A stretch of 64,000 nt of DNA from Chitinophagaceae bacterium (GTDB lineage Bacteria; Bacteroidota; Bacteroidia; Chitinophagales; Chitinophagaceae), in contig JAEUVS010000164.1 in the NCBI GenBank assembly GCA_016786745.1, forward strand, positions 1-64,000, written 5' to 3'. Below the pieces are notes generated by a model. The model was not told where the DNA came from, did no database searches, and saw nothing but the letters and a program-made list of their open reading frames with translations. Shown here in pieces: positions 1-10,122 of this stretch. The position numbers and the translations under genes are program-made. Numbering within the stretch: the first letter of the stretch is position 1; each line of letters begins with the position of its first letter.

Positions 1-34
1 TTTATTTTCAACTGCTTATCGCGAAAATTGACCG

Positions 35-1144
35 ATGAAAAAAACCCTATACTTTCTTTCCCTCGTCACAGGTGTGTTGATCTGCCAGTTTTCAAGGGCC
101 CAGTTTCGTAAATATTCAAATGAGTTTCTCAATATAGGCGCAGGCGCCCGTGGCCTCGCCATGGGTAGCGCACAGGTAGCTTCGGTTAACGACGGTAGCT
201 CCGGCTACTGGAACCCCGCCGGTCTTGTTAACGTAAAAGAACAGCCGCAACTCAATATCATGCACGCCGAATATTTCGCGGGCATCGGTAAATACGACTA
301 TGCCAGCCTGTCCTTACCCCTGAAAGACAAAAAACGTGTGCTCGGACTTTCACTTCTCCGCTTTGCCGTAGATGATATTCCCAACACGATATTTCTTGTT
401 GAGCCCGACGGAACCATCAATTTCAGCAACATTTCAAAGTTTTCTTCGGCAGACTACGCATTCCTTATGTCGTTCGCACAGGAAGTAAAGCTGAAAAAAA
501 ATAAAAAAATCAACGGCGGTATCAACGCGAAAGTCATTCACCGTAAAGCGGGTGACTTCACTACTGCATGGGGCTTCGGCTTCGACGCCGGCATCCAGAT
601 ACAGGCCGAAAAGTGGAAACTTGGTGTAGTTGCACGCGATGTGACAACCACCTTCAACGCATGGTCGTTTAATCTTACTGAGAAGATGAGGGAAGTGTTT
701 TATGTAACGAATAACGACATCCCTGTAAAATCAACTGAATTAACCGCACCCAGGGTTATCCTCGGTGGAGCATATAATTTCAAGCTGAACAAAAACCTCA
801 ACCTTCTCACTGAAGTAAATGCCGACCTCACATTCGACGGAAGAAGAAATACAGTAGTAGCATCCGATGTGCTCAGTCTCGATCCGAAATTAGGTCTCGA
901 AGTAGCCTGGAAGAATGTGTTTTTTGTGAGAGGTGGAATCAACAATTTTCAGAAAGCACTTGATGATAATGATTCAGCGAACATCAAAAAAGTTTGGATA
1001 TACCAGCCAAGCGTAGGCGCGGGTTTCCGTATTTCGAATGTGCAGATCGACTATGCGTTTACCAACCTGGCTAACCAATCGAATCCGTTATACACCCATG
1101 TTTTTTCACTAAAAGCAGATCTGAAGAAGAATAAGAAGAACTGA
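35..1144 (+). CDS. PorV/PorQ-family outer-membrane protein (PorV2-like)
   Basis: A 369-residue protein with a clear signal peptide (about residues 1-22, cleavage after SRA). The mature N-terminus carries the family signature: a Gly/Ala-rich GARGLAMGSAQVA stretch and YWNPAGL shortly after, as in PorV/LptO and other FadL-like barrels of the type IX secretion system. The rest shows alternating beta-strand character, and the length is near the roughly 390 residues of the Porphyromonas PorV. PorV shuttles secreted cargo to the sortase PorU at the outer membrane. The next gene, starting within a few bases, is a PorU-like protein, so the two probably form a two-gene unit of the PorV2/PorU2 type. The family call is firm; the choice of PorV2 over PorQ or PorV rests on the neighbour. 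Confidence 0.82.
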   Translation: MKKTLYFLSLVTGVLICQFSRAQFRKYSNEFLNIGAGARGLAMGSAQVASVNDGSSGYWNPAGLVNVKEQPQLNIMHAEYFAGIGKYDYASLSLPLKDKKRVLGLSLLRFAVDDIPNTIFLVEPDGTINFSNISKFSSADYAFLMSFAQEVKLKKNKKINGGINAKVIHRKAGDFTTAWGFGFDAGIQIQAEKWKLGVVARDVTTTFNAWSFNLTEKMREVFYVTNNDIPVKSTELTAPRVILGGAYNFKLNKNLNLLTEVNADLTFDGRRNTVVASDVLSLDPKLGLEVAWKNVFFVRGGINNFQKALDDNDSANIKKVWIYQPSVGAGFRISNVQIDYAFTNLANQSNPLYTHVFSLKADLKKNKKN

Positions 1145-1149
1145 TCCCT

Positions 1150-4100
1150 ATGACAACAACCCCGAAACCTTTAACAATGAGAAGAATTCTACCATTTTTA
1201 TTGTTTCTCCTGAGCTTGTCGGCAGCGGGCCAGTATAACAATGAATGGATCAGGAACACACAGACTTATTACAAATTCAAAGTTGTAAATAAGGGGCTTT
1301 ACCGTATTCCTAAATCAGTTTTAGACGCGGCTGGCATCGGCAATGCCGGCGCGGAATTTTTCGAACTATGGCGAAACGGAAAGCAGGTTCCTATCTACAC
1401 TTCGTCGCAATCAGGACCGCTCGCGTCGAACGGCTATATCGAATTCTGGGGCGAAGGAAACGATGGTAAACCCGATAAAGCACTCTACCGCAACGCGGCC
1501 TACCAGCACAGTTCGGAGATCAGTCTTTTCACAGACACAGCGGTATATTTTTTAAGCGTAAATACTAATCAAACCGGGTTTACTTATGTTGATCCCGGTA
1601 ACGATGTATTAAATAATTCACTGCCCGCAGAAACGTACTTCATTGATAAGGTAGCGATGTATTACCGGGATAAAATACACCCGGGATTTGCGGCAGTTGT
1701 TGGCGAATATGTTTACTCTTCTTCTTATGATAAGGGCGAATTCTGGTCGACCAACCCGATTAAGCCGGGAGCGCCGTTAACAACCGTACTCACATTGCCC
1801 AATATGTATGGCCCCGGACCCGACGCTACTTTGCGGTACGGAACAATGGGCGATGCGTTGAACCCGCGTTCGCTGAAAATTTCCGTAAACGGTAATCTTA
1901 TGCAGGATACCGTGATGGATTACTTCAACGATGTAACGGGATCGGTAAAGGTGCCTCTTGGAATGCTCGGTGCGGGCTCGGCATCTGTTCAATTCGAAAA
2001 CACATCCGCTGTGTCAACAGACAGGCTGGTGATGTCGTTTCTCGAAATTAACTACCCGCGACTTTACAATTTCAACAACCAGAAAAATGTTAAGTTCAGC
2101 CTGCCCGCTTCAGGTGCGAAATATCTTGAGATTTCAAATTTCAACTACGGATCTGTTGCCCCGGTTCTGTTCAATGTTACCACAGGTGAAAGAATTGAAG
2201 GCGACATCTCTACTCCGGGAATTGTAAAACTTGTTGTTCCCGCTGGCGGAGCAAGAGATTTTGTGCTGGTGAATATGGAGTCGTCGAATATTTCGAACGT
2301 TACCTCGTTAACGGCTAAAACATTTAAAAGATTTGCCGACGCCGCGAACCAGGGTAACTATCTCATTGTTTCAAACAAGGTGTTGTACAATGGGTCGCAT
2401 GGAAACAATCCCGTTGATGAATATAAAAACTACAGGGCGTCGGCTGCCGGAGGTGGTTACAATGTGCAGGTGGTAGATATAGATGAATTGGTTGACCAGT
2501 TCGCGTTCGGTATAAAAAAGAATCCGCTCGCCATTAAAAATTTCATTCGCTATGCGAGAGAAAAATTCTCATCGCCTATTAAATACGTATTTATTATCGG
2601 TCGCGGTATGACGTATAATGATTACCGTATCCGCGAATCGGATGGTGTTGCTGAACAATTGAACCTTGTTCCCTCATGGGGTAGCCCGGCTTCGGATAAT
2701 ATGTTAAGTTCCGCCGATGCTTCCTCACCAGTGGCCATTACTCCTATCGGACGTTTATCCGTTGTAAGAGGAAAGGAAATTGAAGATTACCTCGAAAAAA
2801 TCAGGGAGTATGAACTGGCCCAAAAAACAGCGGTACATACGCTCGCGGGAAGAGAATGGATGAAGAATGTTGTGCATGTAACAGGCTCCAGCGATCCTTA
2901 CCTCGGATCGGTGCTTTGTAACTACATGGGCGTCTACAAGCAAATTATCCAGGACACCATGTATGGTGCAAAAGTTTCAACGTTTTGTAAGGTCTCGACC
3001 AACACTGTTGAACAAATCAATAACGAAAAAATTGCCAGCCTGTTCCAGGAAGGTATAAGCATACTCACTTACTTCGGGCACTCATCGTCAACAACACTCG
3101 AGTTCAACCTCGACAACCCGCAAGCGTATTCGAACCAGGGTAAATACCCCGTGTTTTTCGTGAACGGATGTAATGCCGGTAACTTCTTTACCTACAATGC
3201 TGCCCGCCTGGCGGCGAACGAAACGCTTTCAGAAAAATTTGTGCTCGCAAAACAACGTGGTAGTATCGCCTTCGTTGCAAGTACGCACTTTGGTATTGTA
3301 AACTATCTCAATATTTATTTGAATAACCTGTATGGTACCATCGCGAATCCGGATTATGGAAAATCGCTTGGTGAAGTTGTTCGCGATGCACTCGGCGGAA
3401 TGGTAACAATTGCAGGTCCCAATGATTATTACGCGCGTTTGCATGCGGAAGAAATTACAGTGCATGGCGACCCGGCCGTAGTGATCAACGAACAGCCTAA
3501 ACCCGATTACGTACTCGAAGAACCACAGGTGCGGATCAACCCCGCGTTTATATCGGTTGCTGAAGAAAGTTTTCAGCTGAAGATAAGGGCAGTGAACCTC
3601 GGAAAATCGGTTGACGACTCAATTTATATTGAAGTGAAGCGCCAGTACCCTGATGGATCCAGTGAAGTGATTAACAGGTCGAAAATTCCAGGTATACGTT
3701 ATGCCGATTCGCTGACACTCAACATCCCGATTGTGGCTACGCGTGATAAAGGGCTCAATAAAATGACTATCGCGGTAGATGCGGATAACGTTGTTGACGA
3801 AGTTACCGAGGCGAATAACATTACTATTAAAGATGTGTTCATTTATGAAGATGAGGCGCGAACGGTGTATCCTTATAACTATGCCATCATCAACAATGCC
3901 ACCCAGAAATTGTCGGCTTCCACGGCCAATCCACTGAGCCCGAGCAAACAATATGTAATGGAACTCGATACGACAGCATTATTCAATTCTCCCCTGAAAG
4001 TGACAAAAACCACCACTACAACAGGGGGTTTGATGGAGTTTGATCCGGGTATCACTTACATCGACAAAAAAGTTTACTACTGGCGCGTTTCGCCGGTGCC

Positions 4101-6231
4101 ACAGAATAATGGAACATACATCTGGAACATGGCTTCGTTCATGTATTCGAACGGAACGAAGGAAGGTTTCAACCAGTCGCACCGTTACCAGCATGAAGCA
4201 TCGAAAACCGAGAGAATGAGTTTCAATGACCAGGGTAAATGGGTGTTCGGCACAAGAACGAACGAACTTTTTGCGAGAAACGCCACGTTCCCGAATTCAG
4301 GTAGAACCGACAACGATTTCTCGGTTGAAGTAAACGGTGTTACAAGTATCGCGAGTGCGTGTGTGGGTCAATCACTCATATTTAACGTATTCGATTCGGT
4401 TACGTTCAAGCCGTGGAAGAACGTCGATGGCAGTGGAAACAACCTTTACCTGAGTGGAAGTGGAAGCGCCAATTGTGTGCCGTCGCGTAATTACAACTTC
4501 GAATTCTCGTATATGACCCAGGAAAGCAGGAAGTATATGATGAACTTCATGGATAGCATTCCTAACGGAAGCTACGTTGTGGTTCGAAATGTGCTCAACG
4601 CCAATCCTGCGCTAAACACATATATCGATACCTGGCAGGCCGATACTGCTGATTTCGGATCCTTCAATTCTATTTATCACAGGCTTCTCGGCGCAGGATT
4701 TACGAAAATAGATTCGTTTACATCGCCGCGCTCGTTCATATTCATCTACAAAAAAGGCGGATACGATTTTGTACCGAGAATGGAAGTAAGTAAGGACCAG
4801 AACGACAGGGTAACCATTTCGGTGTCGTGTATCACACCCGACTCGCTGGGCTTTATCACTTCGCCGGTGTTTGGTCCTGCTAAGAACTGGGGACATGTGA
4901 TATGGAACGGTACAAGCGTTGAAACTGTTTCGAACGATGACCCGATGGTGGAAGTGATAGGTATAGACGCAGTGAAAAACGAGACAGTACTCTATACAAT
5001 GGATCGCAATACCCACACACTCGATCTTTCAACAGTGGACGCGGCAACTTATCCTGAAATGAAACTAAGGATGAGAAACATCGACTCGGTTTCACTGTCG
5101 CCCTATCAGCTTACCGATTGGAAGATTCACTACCAGCCGATGCCTGAAGGAGCCATTGCGCCTAACATCCTGATGAATTTTAAAGACACACTTGAAATAG
5201 GCGAACAACTCGATCTTGCGGTTGCGTTCAAAAATGTGAGCCCGCATGCGTTCGATAGCGTTGCGGTGAAGCTAAACGTACTCGACAAAAATAACGTGGC
5301 GCAGAACATTGTTGTACCAAAACAGAAACCAATAGTTTCGGGTGACACAATCGCGCTCAGGATGACGTTAGACTCGCGAAACTTCGCGGATAACAACACG
5401 CTGTTCCTCGAATTCAATCCAACAGGAAACCAGCCTGAACAATATCATTACAATAACTTCCTCTTCAAGGATTTTTATGTGAAGGTAGACAGGATGAACC
5501 CGCTGCTCGACGTAACATTCGATGGCGTGCATATCCTGAACAGGGATCTGGTTTCAGCGCGGCCGCACATCCAGATCAAGCTGAAAGATGACGCGAAATT
5601 CCTTTTACTGAATGATACCGCGCTCAGCAGCGTGCAGATCAGGCATCCTGATGGAACAATAAGAACTTATCATTTCGACAATGATACGCTCAGGTTCACG
5701 CCTGCTACAAGCTCTACCGATAACTCTGCTGTGGTGGATTTCTTCCCTGCGTTTGAGCAGCAATACAATCCTGAAGGCGACGAGTACGAACTCATCGTTA
5801 ACGGCAAGGATCGTAGCGGTAATAAGGCGGGATCGAATGAGTATCGTGTTGCATTCACCGTGATCACGAAAGCGATGATCTCAAATATGCTGAACTACCC
5901 GAATCCGTTCAGTACATCAACCGCGTTTGTATTCACGATTACAGGTAGCGAAATTCCGCAGAATATGAAGGTGCAGATATTGACCGTTACAGGTAAAATC
6001 GTGAGAGAGGTGACGAAGGAAGAACTCGGTCCGCTCCATATTGGAAGAAACATCACTGAATTCAAGTGGGATGGTACCGACCAGTTCGGCCAGAAACTTG
6101 CGAACGGTGTTTATCTCTATCGGTTTGTGACAACACTGAACGGACAACGCATGGAAAAATACAAAGCCAAAGGCGATAACACTGACATGTTCTTCAACAA
6201 TGGCTATGGAAAAATGTACCTCATGAGGTAA
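1150..6231 (+). CDS. Type IX secretion C25-family sortase-like protein (PorU2-like)
   Basis: A very large (about 1690 residues) exported protein. The ATG at 1177 (MRRILPFLLFLLSLSAAGQ) starts directly at a signal peptide and may be the true start. A C25 (gingipain-fold) peptidase domain spans roughly residues 400-780, with the likely catalytic pair His644 (YFGHSS) and Cys674 (VNGCNAG) both intact. It is followed by CARDB/Ig-like beta domains. The C-terminus has a FlgD-like or sorting-type domain starting near residue 1580 (NYPNPF). PorU is the sortase that removes the C-terminal signal from type IX cargo and attaches it to A-LPS; PorU itself is nearer 1150 residues, so the greater length suggests the PorU2 paralogue class. 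It is paired with the upstream PorV-like gene. What PorU2 does is less certain than for PorU. Confidence 0.82.
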   Translation: MTTTPKPLTMRRILPFLLFLLSLSAAGQYNNEWIRNTQTYYKFKVVNKGLYRIPKSVLDAAGIGNAGAEFFELWRNGKQVPIYTSSQSGPLASNGYIEFWGEGNDGKPDKALYRNAAYQHSSEISLFTDTAVYFLSVNTNQTGFTYVDPGNDVLNNSLPAETYFIDKVAMYYRDKIHPGFAAVVGEYVYSSSYDKGEFWSTNPIKPGAPLTTVLTLPNMYGPGPDATLRYGTMGDALNPRSLKISVNGNLMQDTVMDYFNDVTGSVKVPLGMLGAGSASVQFENTSAVSTDRLVMSFLEINYPRLYNFNNQKNVKFSLPASGAKYLEISNFNYGSVAPVLFNVTTGERIEGDISTPGIVKLVVPAGGARDFVLVNMESSNISNVTSLTAKTFKRFADAANQGNYLIVSNKVLYNGSHGNNPVDEYKNYRASAAGGGYNVQVVDIDELVDQFAFGIKKNPLAIKNFIRYAREKFSSPIKYVFIIGRGMTYNDYRIRESDGVAEQLNLVPSWGSPASDNMLSSADASSPVAITPIGRLSVVRGKEIEDYLEKIREYELAQKTAVHTLAGREWMKNVVHVTGSSDPYLGSVLCNYMGVYKQIIQDTMYGAKVSTFCKVSTNTVEQINNEKIASLFQEGISILTYFGHSSSTTLEFNLDNPQAYSNQGKYPVFFVNGCNAGNFFTYNAARLAANETLSEKFVLAKQRGSIAFVASTHFGIVNYLNIYLNNLYGTIANPDYGKSLGEVVRDALGGMVTIAGPNDYYARLHAEEITVHGDPAVVINEQPKPDYVLEEPQVRINPAFISVAEESFQLKIRAVNLGKSVDDSIYIEVKRQYPDGSSEVINRSKIPGIRYADSLTLNIPIVATRDKGLNKMTIAVDADNVVDEVTEANNITIKDVFIYEDEARTVYPYNYAIINNATQKLSASTANPLSPSKQYVMELDTTALFNSPLKVTKTTTTTGGLMEFDPGITYIDKKVYYWRVSPVPQNNGTYIWNMASFMYSNGTKEGFNQSHRYQHEASKTERMSFNDQGKWVFGTRTNELFARNATFPNSGRTDNDFSVEVNGVTSIASACVGQSLIFNVFDSVTFKPWKNVDGSGNNLYLSGSGSANCVPSRNYNFEFSYMTQESRKYMMNFMDSIPNGSYVVVRNVLNANPALNTYIDTWQADTADFGSFNSIYHRLLGAGFTKIDSFTSPRSFIFIYKKGGYDFVPRMEVSKDQNDRVTISVSCITPDSLGFITSPVFGPAKNWGHVIWNGTSVETVSNDDPMVEVIGIDAVKNETVLYTMDRNTHTLDLSTVDAATYPEMKLRMRNIDSVSLSPYQLTDWKIHYQPMPEGAIAPNILMNFKDTLEIGEQLDLAVAFKNVSPHAFDSVAVKLNVLDKNNVAQNIVVPKQKPIVSGDTIALRMTLDSRNFADNNTLFLEFNPTGNQPEQYHYNNFLFKDFYVKVDRMNPLLDVTFDGVHILNRDLVSARPHIQIKLKDDAKFLLLNDTALSSVQIRHPDGTIRTYHFDNDTLRFTPATSSTDNSAVVDFFPAFEQQYNPEGDEYELIVNGKDRSGNKAGSNEYRVAFTVITKAMISNMLNYPNPFSTSTAFVFTITGSEIPQNMKVQILTVTGKIVREVTKEELGPLHIGRNITEFKWDGTDQFGQKLANGVYLYRFVTTLNGQRMEKYKAKGDNTDMFFNNGYGKMYLMR

Positions 6232-6251
6232 ATTGCGCTGACACAACAGCG

Positions 6252-7361
6252 ATGACAATATTAAAAGGTATACGTTCTAAAGTTTTGAAAAAATTACTTT
6301 ACTGCGTGTACCTTTTTTTCATTGTATTTCTTCTTCTTGAAATATTACTTCGGATATATGATCCTTTTAAATTCAGGGTGAAGGCCAATAGGATAATTCT
6401 TCCCGGTAACATCCAGCGCGTAATAACAAACAATATTAATCCGCGACTCGATTCGGTGATTTACAATTCAAGAAATTCTTTAGGGTTCAGGGGGCCTGAT
6501 ACATCAGCGGGCTTTTCGAATCAGCTTTCAATAATTACGGTTGGAGGAAGCACCACGGCCTGCCAATTCCTGGATGATAAAAAAACATGGCCGTATCGTT
6601 TGGGCGAATACCTTAAAGGCGACTTCCCGAATCTTTGGATCAATAACGCAGGTCTCGACGGCCACAGTACTTTTGGCCACCAGGTGCTGCTTAACGATTA
6701 TATCGTAAAACTGAAACCGAAAGTGGTTATTTTCCTGACCGGCGTGAATGATATCGAAAATGATGGTCCGTCGTTCTTTGACAAGCTGCATGTAAGAAAT
6801 TCATACCCGGATCTCTTGAATTTTATCTATAACAACAGCGAAGTAGTTAGTTTAATAATCAACCTGGCGCGCGGTGCCAGGGCCCAGCGGCTGAACAATA
6901 CCACGCAGGAATGGAAAAGGCCGGGCTCGCTTGGTGAACTGATCATGAGTAAAGAACAAATTAGCGACCGCCTGCAAAAGCAGGATAAATATCTGCAGCA
7001 GTACGCTCTACGCCTTTCGCGGCTGGCAGATACATGTATCCGCAATAATATTCAACCCATATTTCTTACGCAACCAAACCTTTATGGTTTTGGTGTTGAT
7101 AGCGTAACCGGGGTAAACCTGGAAACCGCAAAGGTTGAAGAAAACATGAATGGCGGGCTGCTGCAGCAACTGCTCGAACTCTACAATGCGAGGGTCAGGC
7201 AGGTGTGCGACGAGAAGAAGGTGCCATACATAGATTTAGCCACCAAAATGCCGAAGAACAGCCTTTATTACTACGATCAGACACATTATACAAACGAGGG
7301 CGCGGAAAAGGTGGCGCAGATCGTTGAAGAGAAATTAAAGGAAATACTGGGAAGGCACTAA
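6252..7361 (+). CDS. Membrane-anchored SGNH/GDSL hydrolase-like protein
   Basis: 369 residues with one N-terminal membrane segment (about 14-32) and a periplasmic SGNH-fold domain. The blocks are visible: block I VGGSTTAC with probable nucleophile Ser100, a Gly-bearing NAGLDGHST (block II), GVND with Asn166 (block III) and DQTHY with Asp342/His345 (block V). All catalytic positions are present, so it should be an active esterase or O-acyl transferase/deacylase on an envelope glycan or lipid; the substrate cannot be read from the sequence. It starts 20 bases after the PorU2-like gene and is followed by a related but degenerate SGNH protein and a membrane glycosyltransferase, which points to surface-polysaccharide modification. 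Confidence 0.72.
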   Translation: MTILKGIRSKVLKKLLYCVYLFFIVFLLLEILLRIYDPFKFRVKANRIILPGNIQRVITNNINPRLDSVIYNSRNSLGFRGPDTSAGFSNQLSIITVGGSTTACQFLDDKKTWPYRLGEYLKGDFPNLWINNAGLDGHSTFGHQVLLNDYIVKLKPKVVIFLTGVNDIENDGPSFFDKLHVRNSYPDLLNFIYNNSEVVSLIINLARGARAQRLNNTTQEWKRPGSLGELIMSKEQISDRLQKQDKYLQQYALRLSRLADTCIRNNIQPIFLTQPNLYGFGVDSVTGVNLETAKVEENMNGGLLQQLLELYNARVRQVCDEKKVPYIDLATKMPKNSLYYYDQTHYTNEGAEKVAQIVEEKLKEILGRH

Positions 7362-7385
7362 CTTCAACAAAACGACTTCAGGAAT

Positions 7386-8591
7386 ATGAAAATGCTACGG
7401 AAAACGATTAAAGCCATCGTGGTGATCGTATTGCTAAAAGTAGTTACGCTCATACTCGACAGGTTGTCGCCTGACAGCATAATGTTTCACAGGCAATTTC
7501 TTTTTTCGTTGCAAATTCTTGTGGTCGTTTGGCTCCTGGTCAGTTTGTTGCTTTTTATTTTTAAGGCTGGCAAATCGTGGGTTGCGCGATTCCTGCCGGT
7601 GTTGATTGTGATGGCGGTGTTGGGTGTTGATATCCTGTTTTCTTTCTGGATAGAAAACCCATCCGGAATCCCGGGATTTTTGAGAAAAGAATTCAAGGAT
7701 TACTACGCGGCATTTGAACGCAATGTCATCGAATACGAACCGTGTTCGGTGTTCGACAGCACATATTCATTCAAAATCATACCGGGCCTTGCGTTCAACT
7801 ACGGAAACATTGAATACAGGAACAACTATGTAGTCAACAGCGAATCGTTGCGGGATGATGAAGGGGCGCTGATGGGGCCGCAGGTGATTTGCGTTGGCAA
7901 TGCTTACACGATAGGGGTGGGCGCCGACCAGGACAAGACATTTCCGTCATTGCTTGAAAAGGATATCAATCAGCTGGTGTTAAATACGGGTAACACATCG
8001 TACGGAACGTACCGCGAAATGAAACGCATTGCAGAAAGCGACACATCTTACCTGAAATATATTGTTGTTCAGTACTCAAAATACGATGTTTATGAAAATG
8101 CGGCTTACATCGATGGAAGACCGCCTTTTAAGGTGACGTCGGACAGCCTGTACAAAAAAGCCCGGACAGAATACAGGTGGAAGAGGGAATATTTTCCCGG
8201 CAAGTATGCGATGACGATAAGTTACAACTGGGCGAAAAAGATGGTGAACAAGCTGAGGCAGAAACGTCATTTTCTGTCGGCTGACCCCGTTGTGTCGGCG
8301 GATTATTTTCTCAAGGTACTCGACCGGTTCAAGCCGGCGCCACACGTAAAAATTATTGTTACAGAAGTGAATGATTTCAGGGATTTGAATAGTGGTTTTC
8401 TTCCGGCAGTGGACTCATTGCTGAAGAAGCCGGAATTCTCTTCACTGAGAAACATGGTTCAAACCACCAGCGTCGCTGATGTGCTGGATCGTGGCGATTA
8501 TTATATTATAGACGCGAATCTTCGCAGCTCGGGTCATCAGAAAATCGCGCGGCGCATCGCGGATATTATTCTGAAAGATTCAGCGCAATGA
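7386..8591 (+). CDS. SGNH-fold-like membrane protein with degenerate active site
   Basis: 401 residues. Three N-terminal hydrophobic segments (about residues 9-25, 37-58 and 68-90) precede a soluble domain that reads like an SGNH domain: a block-I-like VGNAYTIGVG, an NTGNTSYGT segment in the block II position and a C-terminal DANLRSSGHQK in the block V position. In block I the usual GDS is GNA, with Asn172 and Ala173 replacing Asp and the nucleophilic Ser. It is therefore probably a non-catalytic partner, or an enzyme with different chemistry. It lies 24 bases after an intact SGNH gene and overlaps the following membrane gene by the ATGA type, which suggests translational coupling of the three. 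No specific function is recognised. Confidence 0.6.
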   Translation: MKMLRKTIKAIVVIVLLKVVTLILDRLSPDSIMFHRQFLFSLQILVVVWLLVSLLLFIFKAGKSWVARFLPVLIVMAVLGVDILFSFWIENPSGIPGFLRKEFKDYYAAFERNVIEYEPCSVFDSTYSFKIIPGLAFNYGNIEYRNNYVVNSESLRDDEGALMGPQVICVGNAYTIGVGADQDKTFPSLLEKDINQLVLNTGNTSYGTYREMKRIAESDTSYLKYIVVQYSKYDVYENAAYIDGRPPFKVTSDSLYKKARTEYRWKREYFPGKYAMTISYNWAKKMVNKLRQKRHFLSADPVVSADYFLKVLDRFKPAPHVKIIVTEVNDFRDLNSGFLPAVDSLLKKPEFSSLRNMVQTTSVADVLDRGDYYIIDANLRSSGHQKIARRIADIILKDSAQ

Positions 8592-10111
8592 GAACCTACA
8601 CCAATCTTTTTAAGAACAAGCTGATCGTTCTTGCCACGTTCACTGGCGCTGCTCTTATCATTTTTGCTCCTTCTACGGGACGGATTTTTTTGTCTGACGA
8701 CTATTGCACACTGCATAACGTTGTTGAGAATAATTCTATCTGGCTCGAAACATTTTTCCGACCCATCGGCGACCTCACACTGATGTGGAGCTATAAATTA
8801 ACAGGATGGAACCCGTTTTACTTCTATCTCACCAATATTATTCTTCATGCTGTAAATAGTTTCCTGCTGTATGTTTTTTGCCTGGAATGGTTCGGGCGGG
8901 AGAGCCGGTACGTATTTTTCGCTGTTGCCGCTGGATTAATATTTCTCACCTATCCTTCGCATTCCGAACCCATATTGTGGGCGATAGGAAGGGGAGTATC
9001 CCTCGCTGTGTTTTTTTCGCTGTTGGCAATGATCACTGTGATCGGTAATATCAGAACCGATGTTAAGTATATTCTCGCAGGACTTTTATACTTTATTGCG
9101 TTAGCATGTTATGAAAGCGTGTTGCTGCTCCCGGTAATTCTATGTTTTCTGTCGCAACGCACATCGCGAAAGTTCGCCATCCGAATGGCGATCGTATTGA
9201 CAGCCGCTCTCTTTCTTCATCTTTTATTGCGTTACTATCTTACCGGTGGAATCTGGCGTGCATACAACGGGGTAATTTTCACCAAAGATCTTATTCAGTA
9301 CCTCACCACATTCTCCAAGATTCTGCTAAGGCTGTTTATTCCCCCATTCGATTATCCATTATTTTTCACCTTATGCGGCGTTGTGGTTTATGCTATTTTG
9401 ACGGTGGTACTTTACAACAACCGCAAACGCTTCGAGAGCGACCGATTATTTACAAACACGTTATTATTGGTAGTGACAGGGTTGCTGTCAACGATCCTGG
9501 TGGCGTTGTCGTTTGGTTTGAGCACGCGCACGTCGGAGGGCGACAGGCTCATGTATTTTCCTTCTGTATTTTACTCCATTCTTTTATCATTTTTAACCGT
9601 ACGCCTTATTTATACATTGAGATGGTCGTTGCTGGCGGTAGTGTTGATTGTTGTTGTGCAATCGGCCTTCCTTGTAATAAACCAGGGGAATTGGAACCGG
9701 GCATCGGAAATGGCGGCGAAAGTACTGAACGGTGTTGCGCGGCATCCGCAAAGGCCGTTATACATCATCAATATGCCGTCCGATTATTATGGAGCATATG
9801 TTTTCCGGAATTGTTTGCCCGAGGCGCTTTCTCATTATGGTATGGACACGTCGGGTGTAAGGATTGTGAATATTCTTCGGTCCGCCGAAATGGAAATACG
9901 AAAAATTCCGATTGCGCCTGAAACGAAGGGAGTTCGGACATTCATCTGGCCGGAAACACTGCTTGAAGTAAGAAGGGATTCTGTGATATCGATGACACTC
10001 GGGTCCGATTCTGCGATAGCAGTGAATGTTCCGGCATCGTCGTTTCTGTACTGGAACAACAACGATCTTGTTCCGCTAATGAAAACGTCGGCTGTTCCGG
10101 CGCCGCAATAA
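8588..10111 (+). CDS. Polytopic membrane protein, probable GT-C-type glycosyltransferase
   Basis: 507 residues with around ten hydrophobic helices. The first outside loop carries Asp37-Asp38 (SDDYCTLH), the acidic pair expected in GT-C enzymes that use polyprenyl-phosphate sugars. Further on are FRPIGDLT and YPSHSEPILWAIGR, the latter resembling the conserved HPxHxE...GR segment of TMTC/PMT-like proteins. The C-terminal ~130 residues are a soluble periplasmic domain. It probably transfers a sugar to an envelope glycan or protein on the periplasmic side. It overlaps the previous gene by four bases. Family-level placement is inferred from topology and motifs; acceptor and donor are unknown. Confidence 0.5.
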   Translation: MRTYTNLFKNKLIVLATFTGAALIIFAPSTGRIFLSDDYCTLHNVVENNSIWLETFFRPIGDLTLMWSYKLTGWNPFYFYLTNIILHAVNSFLLYVFCLEWFGRESRYVFFAVAAGLIFLTYPSHSEPILWAIGRGVSLAVFFSLLAMITVIGNIRTDVKYILAGLLYFIALACYESVLLLPVILCFLSQRTSRKFAIRMAIVLTAALFLHLLLRYYLTGGIWRAYNGVIFTKDLIQYLTTFSKILLRLFIPPFDYPLFFTLCGVVVYAILTVVLYNNRKRFESDRLFTNTLLLVVTGLLSTILVALSFGLSTRTSEGDRLMYFPSVFYSILLSFLTVRLIYTLRWSLLAVVLIVVVQSAFLVINQGNWNRASEMAAKVLNGVARHPQRPLYIINMPSDYYGAYVFRNCLPEALSHYGMDTSGVRIVNILRSAEMEIRKIPIAPETKGVRTFIWPETLLEVRRDSVISMTLGSDSAIAVNVPASSFLYWNNNDLVPLMKTSAVPAPQ

Positions 10112-10122
10112 ATATCCGGATA

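Noticed and set aside
1150-6231. Secreted gingipain-like protease
   Set aside because: The His/Cys pair is compatible, but the adjoining PorV-like gene, size and C-terminal domains fit a PorU-type sortase-like protein better.
9142-9921. A 259-codon forward frame inside the GT-C-like gene
   Set aside because: It is fully internal to a well-formed membrane protein, has no domain and reads as an out-of-frame shadow.
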